NCBI GenBank assembly: GCA_946811185.2
Contig: OX328109.1
Span: 42,268,129-42,332,128 of the forward strand
Direction of reading: 5' to 3'
DNA: 64,000 nt
Source: Hippopus hippopus
Taxonomy: Eukaryota > Mollusca > Bivalvia > Cardiida > Cardiidae
Positions 53,040 through 63,482 of this stretch are shown here, one piece after another (position 1 is the stretch's first letter; each line of letters begins with the position of its first letter). Position numbers and translations under genes: made by a program. The notes under the pieces are model-generated. The model made no database searches. It was not told where the DNA came from and was given only the letters and a program-made list of their open reading frames with translations.

Positions 53040-55530
53040 CACTAAAAGGTAGCAACGTCCATACTAAATACTATTCAAATGAGTTTGACAATGTGAATGA
53101 TAATGATAAATACTTTAATTACCGATGGAATAATGAGAGAAAAGAAGCTTTTAGGTAAGCCATTATCGGAAAGCTACCAGATTCTAAGAGTATTATCAGA
53201 AACGTAGATTCTCATGACAAGCAATCGATTGAAAGAATGGTGGGATCCTTTTCGGAGAAAATAAGCGAAATCGGGGATCCGTTATGCAAACATACGCATA
53301 GGAATCTTTCGATAAAAGCAATACGTATGCTCAGAAATCATGGTTCGATGCTGAATGCCACGGAGAGAAGAGGGTTAATTTATAGAAAGTATTTAAGCGC
53401 TTCTAATTTGAATAGGTCCTATGCCAATGGAATTGCTTCGTGTAACTACAAAAAGATACGAGCTATGTTCTGGCAAAAGGGGGCTTAATGCATCTTCGTG
53501 ATGCATTGTACCAAGCAAAACATCACATAAGCATGGATCAGTAAAATTCATGTAGTCCGACAATTGACTGGATATAAGGGTAGAATAGTTCTTGAACATG
53601 CATAAAATTTACAAATAGCAAAATATTTTGACTCAAGTAAGCCTGTGCGGACTGAACAGGCTGACATGAGTCGATACTTTTTGCAGATACATTAAGCCCC
53701 CTTCTCACCAAGTATGGCTCAAATTTATTTCCACCTCTTAATTGCAAGACTAGCCACCTCAACGAACAAGATAGATTGTCTCTATCAACCAGATTGATTT
53801 TTCATATCTGATTGATTTTTCATCTATAAAAGAATTGTTAGTAAGAAGAAAAGGTTACGTAGGAAACGAATGTCACAGGAGCTAATGGATTTGAAAAAGC
53901 GTAAGCCGAAAGACTTTTGGAAACATTTCAGTAAAAGTAGAAGCTTGCCACCCTTTCTATTTCCATGCAGGATTTTAAACAACATTTTTGAGACATTTAT
54001 AGTAATATACGGTCAACTTTTATTGAGGAAGCTGAAATATTTTTCAGCGTTCCTGATCTCAATATTTAGCACCCTACTTATCCTGAATTTAATGATGGTA
54101 TTACCGTTACGATGAGGTTAAATGGGCAATCAATAGTTTGAATCGAAACAAGTCGTCGTGCCCAAGCTATAATTTGATAAATGAGTATTTTCTGGAAACT
54201 GGTGATATTTTAACCGGTCATCTTACTGATTTCTTTAACGTTATTTTTAATGCTGGTTATTTGCCGCAACAATTGGTCGGAAGAATTTATCATACATGTT
54301 CATAAGAGAGGGGATAAATGATCACCGCATAATTACATGGGCATTACGTCAAAGAGCAATTTAGGAAAATTATACACAAGTATTTTAACAAGTAGGGTAG
54401 AACATTTTCTATGTGCAAAAAAATGTGTATGCCGTGTGCATTCATTAAAGTGTTTGACTGTCTATCGGGACGCTTTGTGGTATAGATTTTGTAATATAGG
54501 TTTACAATTGTCATGCCTTAGAGATAGTTGATAAGGTTATCTTGGAAATGTGTTTAATTTTACTAGCTCATTTAAAATACACAATACCTAGTTGGTACAT
54601 CTTTAGAAGCAATGAATGTGTAACTCAGAAATATAGCGAAATTTGACTTAAGCCCAGTAGTATCACTGCAATTGTTTAATGCTTTTGTCGGCTCTATTTT
54701 GATTATGATTGTCCAGTCTGGGGATCTGGTAAACCTAAGGAGATAGAACGAATACATTTAAGATTCTGCAAATGTGTTTACGAGGTTTTGTTTAATTGCT
54801 CCTACGCCGGCAAACTTAGTAGAACCCTAATATACATTCATCAGAATGTTCAAATTATCAAGTATTGGTTAAAGCTAGTACAGTGTACATACAAAGAATA
54901 TAAACTGAGAGCGGTGTACGAAAGTTCTTTATTCAAATGTTCCATGGGCAAGAGAATTAGGCATACAATGTGAATACAATATTGAATAACTTTGATTTTT
55001 CAGCATATTTGGACTAAAATACTATCAGTGAAAAGCAAATTATTCGAGTTCTTTAAGAATCGGCTAATGGACTGTTTCAAACATTCTTGGATGTCAGATA
55101 CAGAAAATAACTCTGTTCTAAATCACTTGTATTTTCACGAATTTTGGTTTGGAAGATTACATTCAGAAGATACAAACTAAATATTTTAGAAGCTTGCTGA
55201 CTCGTCTTCGCGTTTCGTCCTATAATTTAAGAATAGTGACGGGCAGATATGGTACCATATATAGAAATCGTATTGCGCGAAACGCAAGATGTTTCCTGAC
55301 TTGTAATAAGTCGGATATAGAAGAAGAGTATCATTTTGTCTTGATCTGTGATGTGTATAGCGATATTCCTAAAAGATGTATTAATAATATGTTTACAAAA
55401 AAACCGAGTATGTACAGATTTGTAGAACTGTTGACTAATTCTAACAGAAGAACAAACCTAAATCGTTGCCATTTCACTAACGAAGCTTTAAAGTGCCGTC
55501 TAATCATTATCAACGTCGTTGCCTCTTAAA
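53040..55530 (+). mobile_element. Second, unrelated broken LINE
   Basis: Plus-strand pieces in the normal LINE order: linker after the endonuclease (DKYFNYRWNNERKEAF; ATERRGLIYRKYL, 53046-53459), a family C insertion, then RMSQELMDLKKRKPKDFWKH (53860), reverse transcriptase start (EVKWAINSLNRNKSSCPSYN, GITSKSNLGKLYTSILTSR), a thumb/connection region (LDYDCPVWGSGKPKEIERIH) and the C-terminal segment RNARCFLTCNKSDIEEEYHF (55280-55345). Many stops and frameshifts; the FADD block is missing. A different clade from the neighbour at 52093, judged by motif wording. Confidence 0.82.
53460..53720 (-). repeat. Family C MITE inserted in the LINE
   Basis: GAGCTATGTTCTGGCAAAAG to CACCAAGTATGGCTC, with a worn palindrome (AAGCCTGTGCGGACTGAACA). 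Interrupts the LINE coding region after SCNYKKIR, so it is younger than the LINE. Confidence 0.88.
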
Positions 55531-55754
55531 TTGTTCCGTCAGCATGTGACCATACATTTATGTGTAGGTTCTTTTCACCTTAAATATCTTTATCTGTTTT
55601 TTAAGTGGGTTGAAATACAAATATGTCGCTATCCATATATTTAAGCTCCTGTTGTAAGGACCTTTTTTCATACAGTCTGTTTGTATTACCTAAGAACTAA
55701 CTTAGCTGTTACGCTTCATTTCTTAGGCCTTTGTTTTCTATGGGTTCTGTAGTT

Positions 55755-55990
55755 TTACGAGCCTAGTAAACTCTCTGCCATGCAACAAAATTCTATTCTC
55801 GTCCACGTCCAAATATAAATCAGTTAAAGACGATAAATTTACTTCGGCTTTAAGGATGAGTATGGTCCGTCTGAATTGGAAGAGAGCATTGTGGGAAGGG
55901 GAGAAAATGCTTGTCACTGGCTTTTTCTATTTTTCTCAAAATGGTTTCAAAAGTCTACTTCTTCAGCGTTATTAGAACACGGAATATTCC
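55755..55990 (-). repeat. Family E MITE
   Basis: Hairpin 55876-55940 with worn tip (GCTTGTCACTGGC). Confidence 0.7.
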
Positions 55991-56491
55991 CACACTGCAT
56001 AGCAACATGGCTGATCGATGGAGATGCTCTGTAATTGACCGTTTGATCAATGCTAAAACAAGTCTAACGATTGCCATCTGCAAGAAAAACATATACGATG
56101 TCATACTGTAATAATAAAAGAAAAAAAAAATTAAATTGTCCGTGCTAATTCTGCGCTTTTTCCTATTTTCTTTCTCACGTCTTGTTATGGCATTTGAATA
56201 TTAGATCTAATACTCATCTTTTTAAGATAAATCATTAACTTATAACATGAATATGTATGGTACGAAATGCATGTGTATGAATGAGTAAGTATCAAAATCT
56301 TCGAATCTTTGAATCTATAAGTCGGGCATAATGGCTTTAGGACCAGATCGACATACTCTTAACATAACTAAGCTTCTTTTTTATATTTAGTAACAGCTTT
56401 GCTACTAGACGCATAATTTTGCTGTTGCATTGAAATAGCTGCCGAATGAAATGACAAATTATCATTAGATCTACTAATGACTAAACAAAGC
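55991..56491. other. Unassigned stretch
   Basis: AT-rich, nothing recognised. Confidence 0.4.
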
Positions 56492-56733
56492 TAAAGCCCC
56501 CATTCCACTGGGCGGCGATCCTACTGCGCTCATGGCGATCGTGGCGCTTCTTCAAAATCTTCCGAATCGCCAAAGAAGCGCCGACACGTGCAACATCATG
56601 GGACTCGTGCATTTCCAGTATGCTTATCGAACGCTTCAATTACGGTCTCGCTGCGCTGGTCACGATTTTGTCTCGCCGTTGTCGCGCTTCTACGACGCTT
56701 CTACTACGCTCCCACTACGGCACGGAATTTCAG

Positions 56734-57000
56734 TTGTTGGTTGGTTGTATTGGGGTTTAACGCCACTTTAACAGCTAAGGTCATATCATGGCGGTCGGTG
56801 ACGCACATGTGTTTCCTGGCTTTCTCACACCAGTACTAACACAACTTTCTTTCCAAAGCCACCGACTACTTTTCTCACATGCTTCAGCAGAGGTGAGAGG
56901 CGAAAATACGCCAGAAAGAAGGTTCGCCTCAACCGGGTATCGAACTCACAACCACCAGGTCATGAGTCCGACACGATCACCACTGAGCCACCCGGGAGGG
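56734..57000 (-). mobile_element. tRNA-derived SINE inside the Harbinger-like element
   Basis: Flanked by the direct repeat GGCACGGAATTTCAG (56719-56733 and 57000-57014). On the minus strand: GTGGCTCAGTGGTGATCGTG (A-box region), GAGTTCGATACCCGG (B-box region), body, and tail CGTTAAACCCCAATACAACC. Confidence 0.9.
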
Positions 57001-57126
57001 GCACGGAATTTCAGGCTTACTACGTTGCTGCTGCGACATTGCTACGACCTATGTGTAGGAGCTGCGCTTCTGTTGCGCTTTTGGAGCGTTTCTATATAGC
57101 AGCAGTTGAACATCGGCTTTCGAAGG

Positions 57127-57640
57127 CAAGAGGGCCATTGGCCCTAAAGCGCTCACTTGAGTAAAGTCATCTATGGTTGGTAAAGCTGAAGAGATCCTGG
57201 TTTTATGATGTAAAACGCATGCGTGTAAGTGACCTACTTTTTGACCAACTGACCTACTTTTGAACTTGTCAGAGATATCATCCAGACAAACATTCTGATA
57301 ATGTTTCATGAGTATCAGACTGAAAAATGTGTCTCTAGACTGGACACAAGGTTTTTCTAAGATCTGGCACAGTGACCTGCTTTTTGATCTGTTGTGACCC
57401 AATTTCAAACTTGTCTGAGATTTCAAAAAGAAAAACTTTCTGATCAGGCTGAAAATGTGGTCTCTAGAGTGCAAACAAGTTTTCTTCAGATTTTTGGCCC
57501 AGTGACCTTTTCTTTGACCAAACATGACCGAATTTCAAACATGTCCAAGACATCATCAAGAGATGGACAACGGACTACGGTCGACGGACACAGCCCGATC
57601 ACAAAAGCTCACTTTGAGCACTTCGTGCTCAGGTGAGCTA
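57127..57640 (-). mobile_element. Helentron-like (pearl-type) element 4, nested
   Basis: Minus-strand order: GCTCACCTGAGCACGAAGTG head, GTCCGT-like microsatellite remnant (57566-57592), three units of about 120-125 bp each with GGTCACT and CAAGTTTGAAAT-type blocks, hairpin GGGCCAATGGCCC and CTCTTG terminus at 57127. Located in the interior of the Harbinger-like element. Confidence 0.65.
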
Positions 57641-58082
57641 AAATGGATCGAGTTGCTGCAGTAGCTGTGCTCCAGCTTGCAGTTATGAACAATAGATTGA
57701 AAGGGTTGGGTGTTGCTTTTGTTTCGATGCACTGCATTTTCGCTACCTTACTCGCGCTGCCGCTACGATAGTGCTGCGTTCACAAATTTCCAGCTACGCT
57801 TTTACTTCGCTTTTGTGGCGCTTCGAGCCCACCGCTATCCCGATCACGGCGTTTCTACTGCGCTGTTACGATTAACGGCGTTTTTAGTAAAATTTCGAAG
57901 AGAAACCGACTCGCCGCTCAGTGGAATGGAGGTTTTAAAGTGGCGATCATGAAGTTTCCTATACGCTTCTACACACTCAAGGCGTTTCTACTGCGCTGTT
58001 GCCGTTCCTGCTACGATTCACGGCGTTTCGACCAAAAATTTAAAGCGTAGTGGAATCGCCGTCCGGTGGAATGGGGGCTTAA

Positions 58083-58389
58083 GACAAAATTCTGATTGGT
58101 AAATACAGTCACACAAATGGGCAAAAATGATGTCTAGTTATGGACATTCAGATGGGGGTGCTTTATCTAGGAATTGGTGTACAACATGGAGCGATGGGCG
58201 TTTATAAATACATATACAGACGTCAATTGATATGTATATATTGTCGGGCAGATGTTGACATATATTCTATGGCATGTAGCGGACTATATTCCCGTGTAAT
58301 TCTCTCTACTCCGACCGTGACGTTTATCTGGTCAGCGTTTTCTTTTGGTCTTACTCTTATCTCTATGCAGATATTTCAAAATGTGTTGA
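58083..58389. other. Unassigned stretch
   Basis: The 137-codon frame at 58140-58553 starts here and runs into the worn E hairpin; no domain recognised. Confidence 0.35.
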
Positions 58390-58500
58390 CCACAGATCGG
58401 TCGAGAAAATGTTATAGCAAAAAGAGAAAATGCCTGCAACGACATTGTTCTCCATGTATCCATTTCGAAACAATGTTTTCTCCGCTCACTGGGCACCTTT
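58390..58500. repeat. Family E hairpin, decayed
   Basis: GAGAAAATGTTATAGC and GAAACAATGTTTTCTCCGC, with AAAAAGAGAAAATGCC between them. Confidence 0.5.
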
Positions 58501-58574
58501 ATTGTAAAAGTCGCCATCTTTTCTTTCCATTCCTTTTCTTAACCATAACCTGATACAAACTTGCAGCAGTCAAA

Positions 58575-58715
58575 TTTAATTGATTGACTGATTGATTGAT
58601 TCATTCATTCATTCATTCATTGATTCATTCATTCATTCATTTAATTGATGTTTAACGCCGCTTTCAACATTATTTCAGTCATATCACTGCGACAGCTCAC
58701 TAAGATCTATATATA
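58575..58715 (-). mobile_element. SINE 3' fragment with (ATTC)n tail
   Basis: GATGTTTAACGCCGCTTTCA and ATTATTTCAGTCATATCACT are the SINE end in reverse; the tail is the GATT/ATTC run at 58583-58640. Confidence 0.7.
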
Positions 58716-58719
58716 CTGA

Positions 58720-58965
58720 GCCATGCTCTGGTAAAGGGAGGCTTAATGCATCTTTGTGATGCATGATAATAAATTAGTCATTACATGGCCATGGTTTCAT
58801 AAAGTCCATTTTGGTCTAATAACCGGTAGAATGGTCTTTTTGCATGCAGAAAATTGACCAATAGCAAAATGTTTCGGCCCAGGTCAGCCTGCGCGGACTG
58901 CGCAGGCTGACCTGGGTCGATACTTTTTGCAAATGCATTAAGCCTCCTTTTCACAGAGCATGTCC
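58720..58965 (-). repeat. Family C MITE
   Basis: Full length with a perfect palindrome (58878-58919, centre GCGCGGACTGCGC). Confidence 0.88.
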
Positions 58966-59263
58966 TTGTAATTGTGAAATCCAGAACATAAATATATATA
59001 TGTTGTGGGTTTCACCATTACAAGGCTATGATCATTGTTCTGAAGGGCCTTGCGCAAGGACACTTCCACGAAACACAAACGACTTTGAAAAAGTCCTTGT
59101 TCAATGTATGCAAATCTAATATAGTTAATGTGTTACTCTATTCAAAACGACAAAATTTTGGACTCGACCGAATTGTACGCATTTGCAGACAAGTGAAATG
59201 TAGCTCAAAAGATGACCTCTGTCTTTGTTTTCCAGGGTCTTGAAAACATGGAATTGTTGAATC

Positions 59264-59487
59264 TAACCCTTTACCCCACAATGCCAACTGTTAACGACCC
59301 TGGGAAAAAAAGCCTTTTGAAAACATTGTGGGAAAAGGAGAAAATGCTGGTAACCAGCATTTTCTCCTTTTCCCACAATGTTTTCTACTATAACAAAGAC
59401 AAATTTCATCAATTGAGCCACATTTAAATTGTCGTCTGCAAATGCTTTCGATTTTGACAAGTCTATATTTTTGTGGTGTGGTAAAGA
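59264..59487 (+). repeat. Family E MITE
   Basis: AACCCTTTACCCCACAATGC to GTGTGGTAAAGAGCTAG, perfect hairpin 59319-59382. Confidence 0.87.
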
Positions 59488-59520
59488 GCTAGTAGATGGA
59501 TAATACATGTATAGATATGA

Positions 59521-59788
59521 ATGGCTCTCTTACAAAAGGGGGCTTAATGCGTCTTTGTGATATACTACATCAAGCAAGTCATCATATAATATCATAAGTC
59601 AACATGGATCCATAAAATCTAGTTTGTTTAACAACTGGCTGAATCATGAGATAGGCTTCTTTAACATGCAGACTATTTAGTCATAGCTAAAAGTGTCGGC
59701 CCAACTCAGCTCTCGCGGAATGCGCAGGCTGACCTGAGTCGATAGGTTTTGCAGATGCATTAAACCCCCTTTTCAAAGGGTATGGCCC
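59521..59788 (-). repeat. Family C MITE
   Basis: ATGGCTCTCTTACAAAAGGG to CAAAGGGTATGGCC; the palindrome has several mismatches. Confidence 0.8.
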
Positions 59789-60245
59789 AGATTGTGAGAT
59801 ACTCTATAAAAACAAGAGAACTTGTTCGTCATGAGCAATTTCTTTTTATTTTACTAGAATTTGTTTGTTACTTGGCGAAAGATTCTATTGCATGTGTCAT
59901 TATGTTGTTGAGAGAACACAGCCAATGTCTGTCCTAGAATTCGTGAATAAAGAGATTATTTGGCGAAATGGTAGCGTTAGAAATTCATTTAATTTAGTAT
60001 TATGTGCATAATGATACTTTTTTAAAAGTAACTGATGTTGTTGTTTAACCTACATGATTTAGATGCAGGGTAATTGAAAAATAGTTATTTGTTAATAGAT
60101 GGACAGCAAAAAGTCTAACCGTTTATGAAATGGAGGAACTACTTTCGCGGGAAAAACGTGTGTAATGACTTCGCAACTCAAGATAAAGACGTTAGATTTC
60201 CATATACAATTGACGGGTCAACTGTCGTTCTGAAATTGTACCAAA
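59789..60245. other. Unassigned stretch upstream of a candidate exon
   Basis: No repeat family. Could hold the promoter of the exon at 60246, but no clear TATA box was found. Confidence 0.3.
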
Positions 60246-60279
60246 ATGATGAAATTGTTGTTTTTAACAGTCTTGTGTG
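60246..60279 (+). CDS. Candidate signal-peptide first exon
   Basis: ATGATGAAATTG... encodes MMKLLFLTVLC plus one base and stops at donor GTAAGT. Length, phase (1) and the C-G boundary are the same as exon 1 of the Kazal gene (MKTLVALTVLLQC|G), suggesting a related secreted protein. No second exon was identified before the window end; the first downstream acceptor tried (62045) gives a stop after 12 codons. Confidence 0.4.
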
Positions 60280-60329
60280 GTAAGTTCAATTAATTTTTGT
60301 ACCTTTAGTTTATGGTAATTATAAGTTAA

Positions 60330-60545
60330 ACCAATCACCAAACAATCCCGTGTTTTAACGATCCAGAGAGAGACAGCATTTGAAAATTTTACAAGAAAAA
60401 GAGAAAATGCTGATAACCAGCATTTTTTCCTTTTCCCACAATTGTCTTTCAAAAGCAATTGTCATCATTTTAAGGTATATTTAATTTGTCTTCTTCAAAT
60501 GCTCTGGATTTGGACAAGTCCACAACTGTGTCGTTTTTTAAAGGA
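60330..60545 (+). repeat. Family E MITE
   Basis: Hairpin 60387-60445 (GCTGATAACCAGC tip), just inside the putative first intron of the 60246 exon. Confidence 0.75.
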
Positions 60546-60840
60546 AGTTTACTAATGGAGAGAGACATAAAGTTAAGCTTTTGAACTTGTGGCTCAACCC
60601 ATTTGCCACTTTTTCTTGTTTGTAATTAAAAACTTTATATCTATTTTATGATAACTATGGTCATGAAATACGTTTAAACTAAACTAGAAAGTAGTCGAGA
60701 ATTGTGGCCAGAGCTTTTAAATGCATTATTCTGCTTCTATTCTTTTCTATTCTATTCTTGTTTTATGCGTGAAGTTCATATGAAAAAAAGTGTCACTCAG
60801 CAATTTCTCTTGCAGAAGTTGTATGCTTCCTTTGTATAAT
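60546..60840. other. Unassigned stretch
   Basis: Nothing recognised. Confidence 0.4.
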
Positions 60841-60978
60841 TTTGAAAATATATTTTCGCCTGAGTTTAGCGTGAAAAAAGTTTTATATAAAAACTTTTTC
60901 ACGCTAAACTCAGCCGAATATATAATTTCAATATAAAACTTTTTTTCACGCTAAACTCAGCTTAACATATAATTTCAA
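60841..60978. repeat. Three-armed palindrome
   Basis: Arm CTGAGTTTAGCGTGAAAAAA (60860) is followed by two copies of its complement (TTTTTCACGCTAAACTCAGC at 60895 and 60943), each continuing into a TATAATTTCA block. The middle arm can pair with the first, while the third is a tandem duplicate. Confidence 0.85.
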
Positions 60979-61348
60979 AATTATACAGAACTAATCTGAT
61001 ACACCTCACAGAGCTTTTATATTTTTCCCCATCGTCTTATTAAATGAAATTCCTCTCTCTCTCATTGTCATATTTGTAGAAGCAATCATGAAATTGGAAG
61101 AATCAGTTGAGCATATATACATTAAATAAGCATTGGCCCAGACTTGTGGGTAATGTATAGGGAAAACTAAATGTGACTATTAGAGTTATACGAATGTTCC
61201 TCTAAAAATAAAAAAGATTTTATAAAAAAAAGTCCTTGTAACAACACTCTGAGTTTAACTCTTCCAGCGACAATTACATAAACTTGACCTCTCTAGAAGG
61301 ATGAAAATAAAATCAGTATAATCAATGAAACTCTGTAAGATTTCATCC
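60979..61348. other. Unassigned stretch
   Basis: CTCTTCCAGCGACAATTACA at 61258 resembles sequence near the A element at 7660, but no boundary could be drawn. Confidence 0.35.
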
Positions 61349-61568
61349 TTAAGGATAGGGCACTCTAATGGGATGCATGTAACATCGCCTTTCATCGCCG
61401 AAAAGACGTACGGATTCGGCTAAGACTCGGGTAATCCGTAATCAATCGGCCTATAGACGCCGTTTCCCCGCATCGATTACGGATTACCCGAGTCTTAGCC
61501 GAATCCGTTCGGTTTTGGTGATGAAAGGCGATGTTACACGAATCCCATTAGGGTGCCCTATCCGTAAA
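61349..61568. repeat. Family G long-hairpin MITE, copy 2
   Basis: CTTAAGGATAGGGCACTCTA mirrors TTAGGGTGCCCTATCCGTAA, and GGATTCGGCTAAGACTCGGG mirrors its complement. Arms are about 95 bp around the CGGCCTATAGACGCC centre. More complete than copy 1. Confidence 0.88.
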
Positions 61569-61585
61569 GGGTTGACTAAACAAGC

Positions 61586-61650
61586 GGAGGGTATAGATTC
61601 TAAATTGGACTGCACGTTCGGTGCAGTCTGATCTTGACCTTTGCCGTGTG
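61586..61650. repeat. Family A2 hairpin
   Basis: GGACTGCACGTTCGGTGCAGTC core with outer arms GGGTATAGATTC and GACCTTTGCC, close to the copy at 8025. Confidence 0.65.
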
Positions 61651-62888
61651 CAAAAACACATGTTTTTACCGATGGCACAAAAAGGGTCAGATATTGTTAA
61701 CTATTTAGACTAAGGTCTACAGGTACAGATCAGAGACTGAAGCAAACGTTGAAATACAGGAAATTTCAATTTTGCCCCCTTCCCCAAAAAAATAAATCTC
61801 CATTTACATGTTCCTGTATTCCTATAATGCGCGTTGGCAGAACATTGTGGTCAAAGGCAAATGTAGTTCTACACATTCGAACGTGTAAGCTTGGTTTCCT
61901 TTAACACTGTTGCAAGTCCGTCATAGGCGGGGTGGGTCATTTTCTTGGCAAGAACTGTAATACAGTAAATACAAACAAAACTTAAATTTTAATGCCACGG
62001 TAAATATATTAAACGAATCTCAGTGGTCAATATTAATTTTTGCAGCTCGTCGTTATGTCAAAAAAGCCGCTAAGTTTTGTTGACCAAATAGATTCGTTCA
62101 ATGTATTCACTGTCATGTTAAAACTTCCTTTTCACAGTTGGATGACGAAAAAAAAAAAAAATCAACTTAAACAAAGCTTCGACCTATATAACCTTCTTAA
62201 TATTTATCATTTTCTTCTGTTCTATGCACCAGATCGAAGGTAAGCTACCACAGAATACTATAAAAGTAACGACTTTTTTCCAACCCCGTTTAAATTACGT
62301 GAAAAATACTGACAAAATGACATTGGGTCGAGTTGGGTAGGCGATACTTTGGACACCTTGTCTTATACCAGGTTAAAGATGGCGAATCTTTTCAAAAACA
62401 AAATGATGAGCTCCATACACCTTCAACCTTGAAACAAATTTACGTAACTGATATCCACCGCCAGACAGATTTGAACTTTTGATAACACACTTGAAAAGGG
62501 TGACTATTACAATTTAATATAACGTCGCTGGAATTAGTTTCATGAAATGTGGGAAAATTAACCCAAAGGTAGATCTATTTCTAAAATGATAGACTACGGA
62601 AAAGGGAACGAAACAAACCTATTACATTTAAATTACCGTCGGTCGGCCAGCTTGAATTCAATCAGAACAAAGTGGAAAAGAATCAGCACATCATAGTACC
62701 GCCAACATGGCAACATCAAGGAGTTTCAGTGCATTTCATGTAATGTGATGAAGAAATACCACAAGAAAAGACCAAACACAAAGCTTTTCTGAATACAGAA
62801 CGACGATCGGGTTGCCCCTGTTTGATCTAACTCGAAAAACAGATGACATAAATCAGCACGTCGCAGAAGTACAAAAAGCAATAGACGA
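61651..62888. other. Unassigned stretch
   Basis: No family or exon recognised; the T-tract at 62890-62900 marks the start of the next element. Confidence 0.35.
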
Positions 62889-63388
62889 TATTTTTTTTTT
62901 TCGGTGAACATCATCTCGTGTTCTCGTGAACATCATCCGTGATATTTTCACGAGTTGCTGCCACTCGTGAAAATAATACCGACGATGTTCACTCGATGAA
63001 ATAAATTTTGATCTTTCACAGAAATATACAAATATTCTATTTATTTCATGCTTCTAATCCACCCCCTTTTTTTTTTGGAGGGGGAGAGCTTACATCAAAA
63101 TCCAGTACAGTTGTTTTTGGTAATACCCCGTGGCGTACCCCTTCAACATAACAACGCATTACAATGTAACGTAAAGCGCTAGAAATGTAGAGTAAATTAC
63201 GTCATATTTCCATCTGGTTGAATAGCACGCGCTGTATACCTAGGTAACTAGTGCGCAGGACCACTGTTTCCCCCTTCAGATGGAGACGGTTAGAAAAAAA
63301 TCGGTATTTTTCACTGGTCGTAACCATGAAATATCAAACAATATTCCATCGTTATTTCTCGATAAACTACTGAAAAGCATGAAATAAA
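62889..63388 (-). mobile_element. Family I element, copy 3
   Basis: Same body as 31899-32352 (CCCCGTGGCGTACCCCTTCA, TACCTAGGTAACTAG, GAAAAGCATGAAATAAAT). The hairpin tip differs, with a duplicated GTGAACATCATC. Confidence 0.75.
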
Positions 63389-63482
63389 TCAAGTTATTTC
63401 GTTGAAATGATATCCCCGGCCGAAGAAGACATTTTTGATAGAAGCATACAAGAAGTATTGTGTTTTGCGTATGTATACACAA

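Larger units (their letters stand above)
56495..58079. mobile_element. Harbinger-like TIR element with two nested insertions
   Basis: AGCCCCCATTCCACTGGGCG at the left mirrors CGTCCGGTGGAATGGGGGCT at the right, flanked by TAA on both sides (56492-56494 and 58080-58082). A 3-bp TWA duplication is the PIF/Harbinger signature. Subterminal echoes of the end occur (CTCAGTGGAATGGAGG at 57916). The GC-rich interior (repeated CTACTGCGCT/ACGGCGTTTC words) differs sharply from the AT-rich surroundings. No intact transposase frame. Confidence 0.8.

Noticed and set aside
58140..58553. 137-codon frame as a gene
   Set aside because: Second half is a worn family E hairpin; first half shows no domain.
62040..62243. 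Exon 2 for the signal-peptide exon at 60246
   Set aside because: The acceptor at 62045 is plausible, but the phase-1 frame stops after about 12 codons and has no Kazal cysteine pattern.
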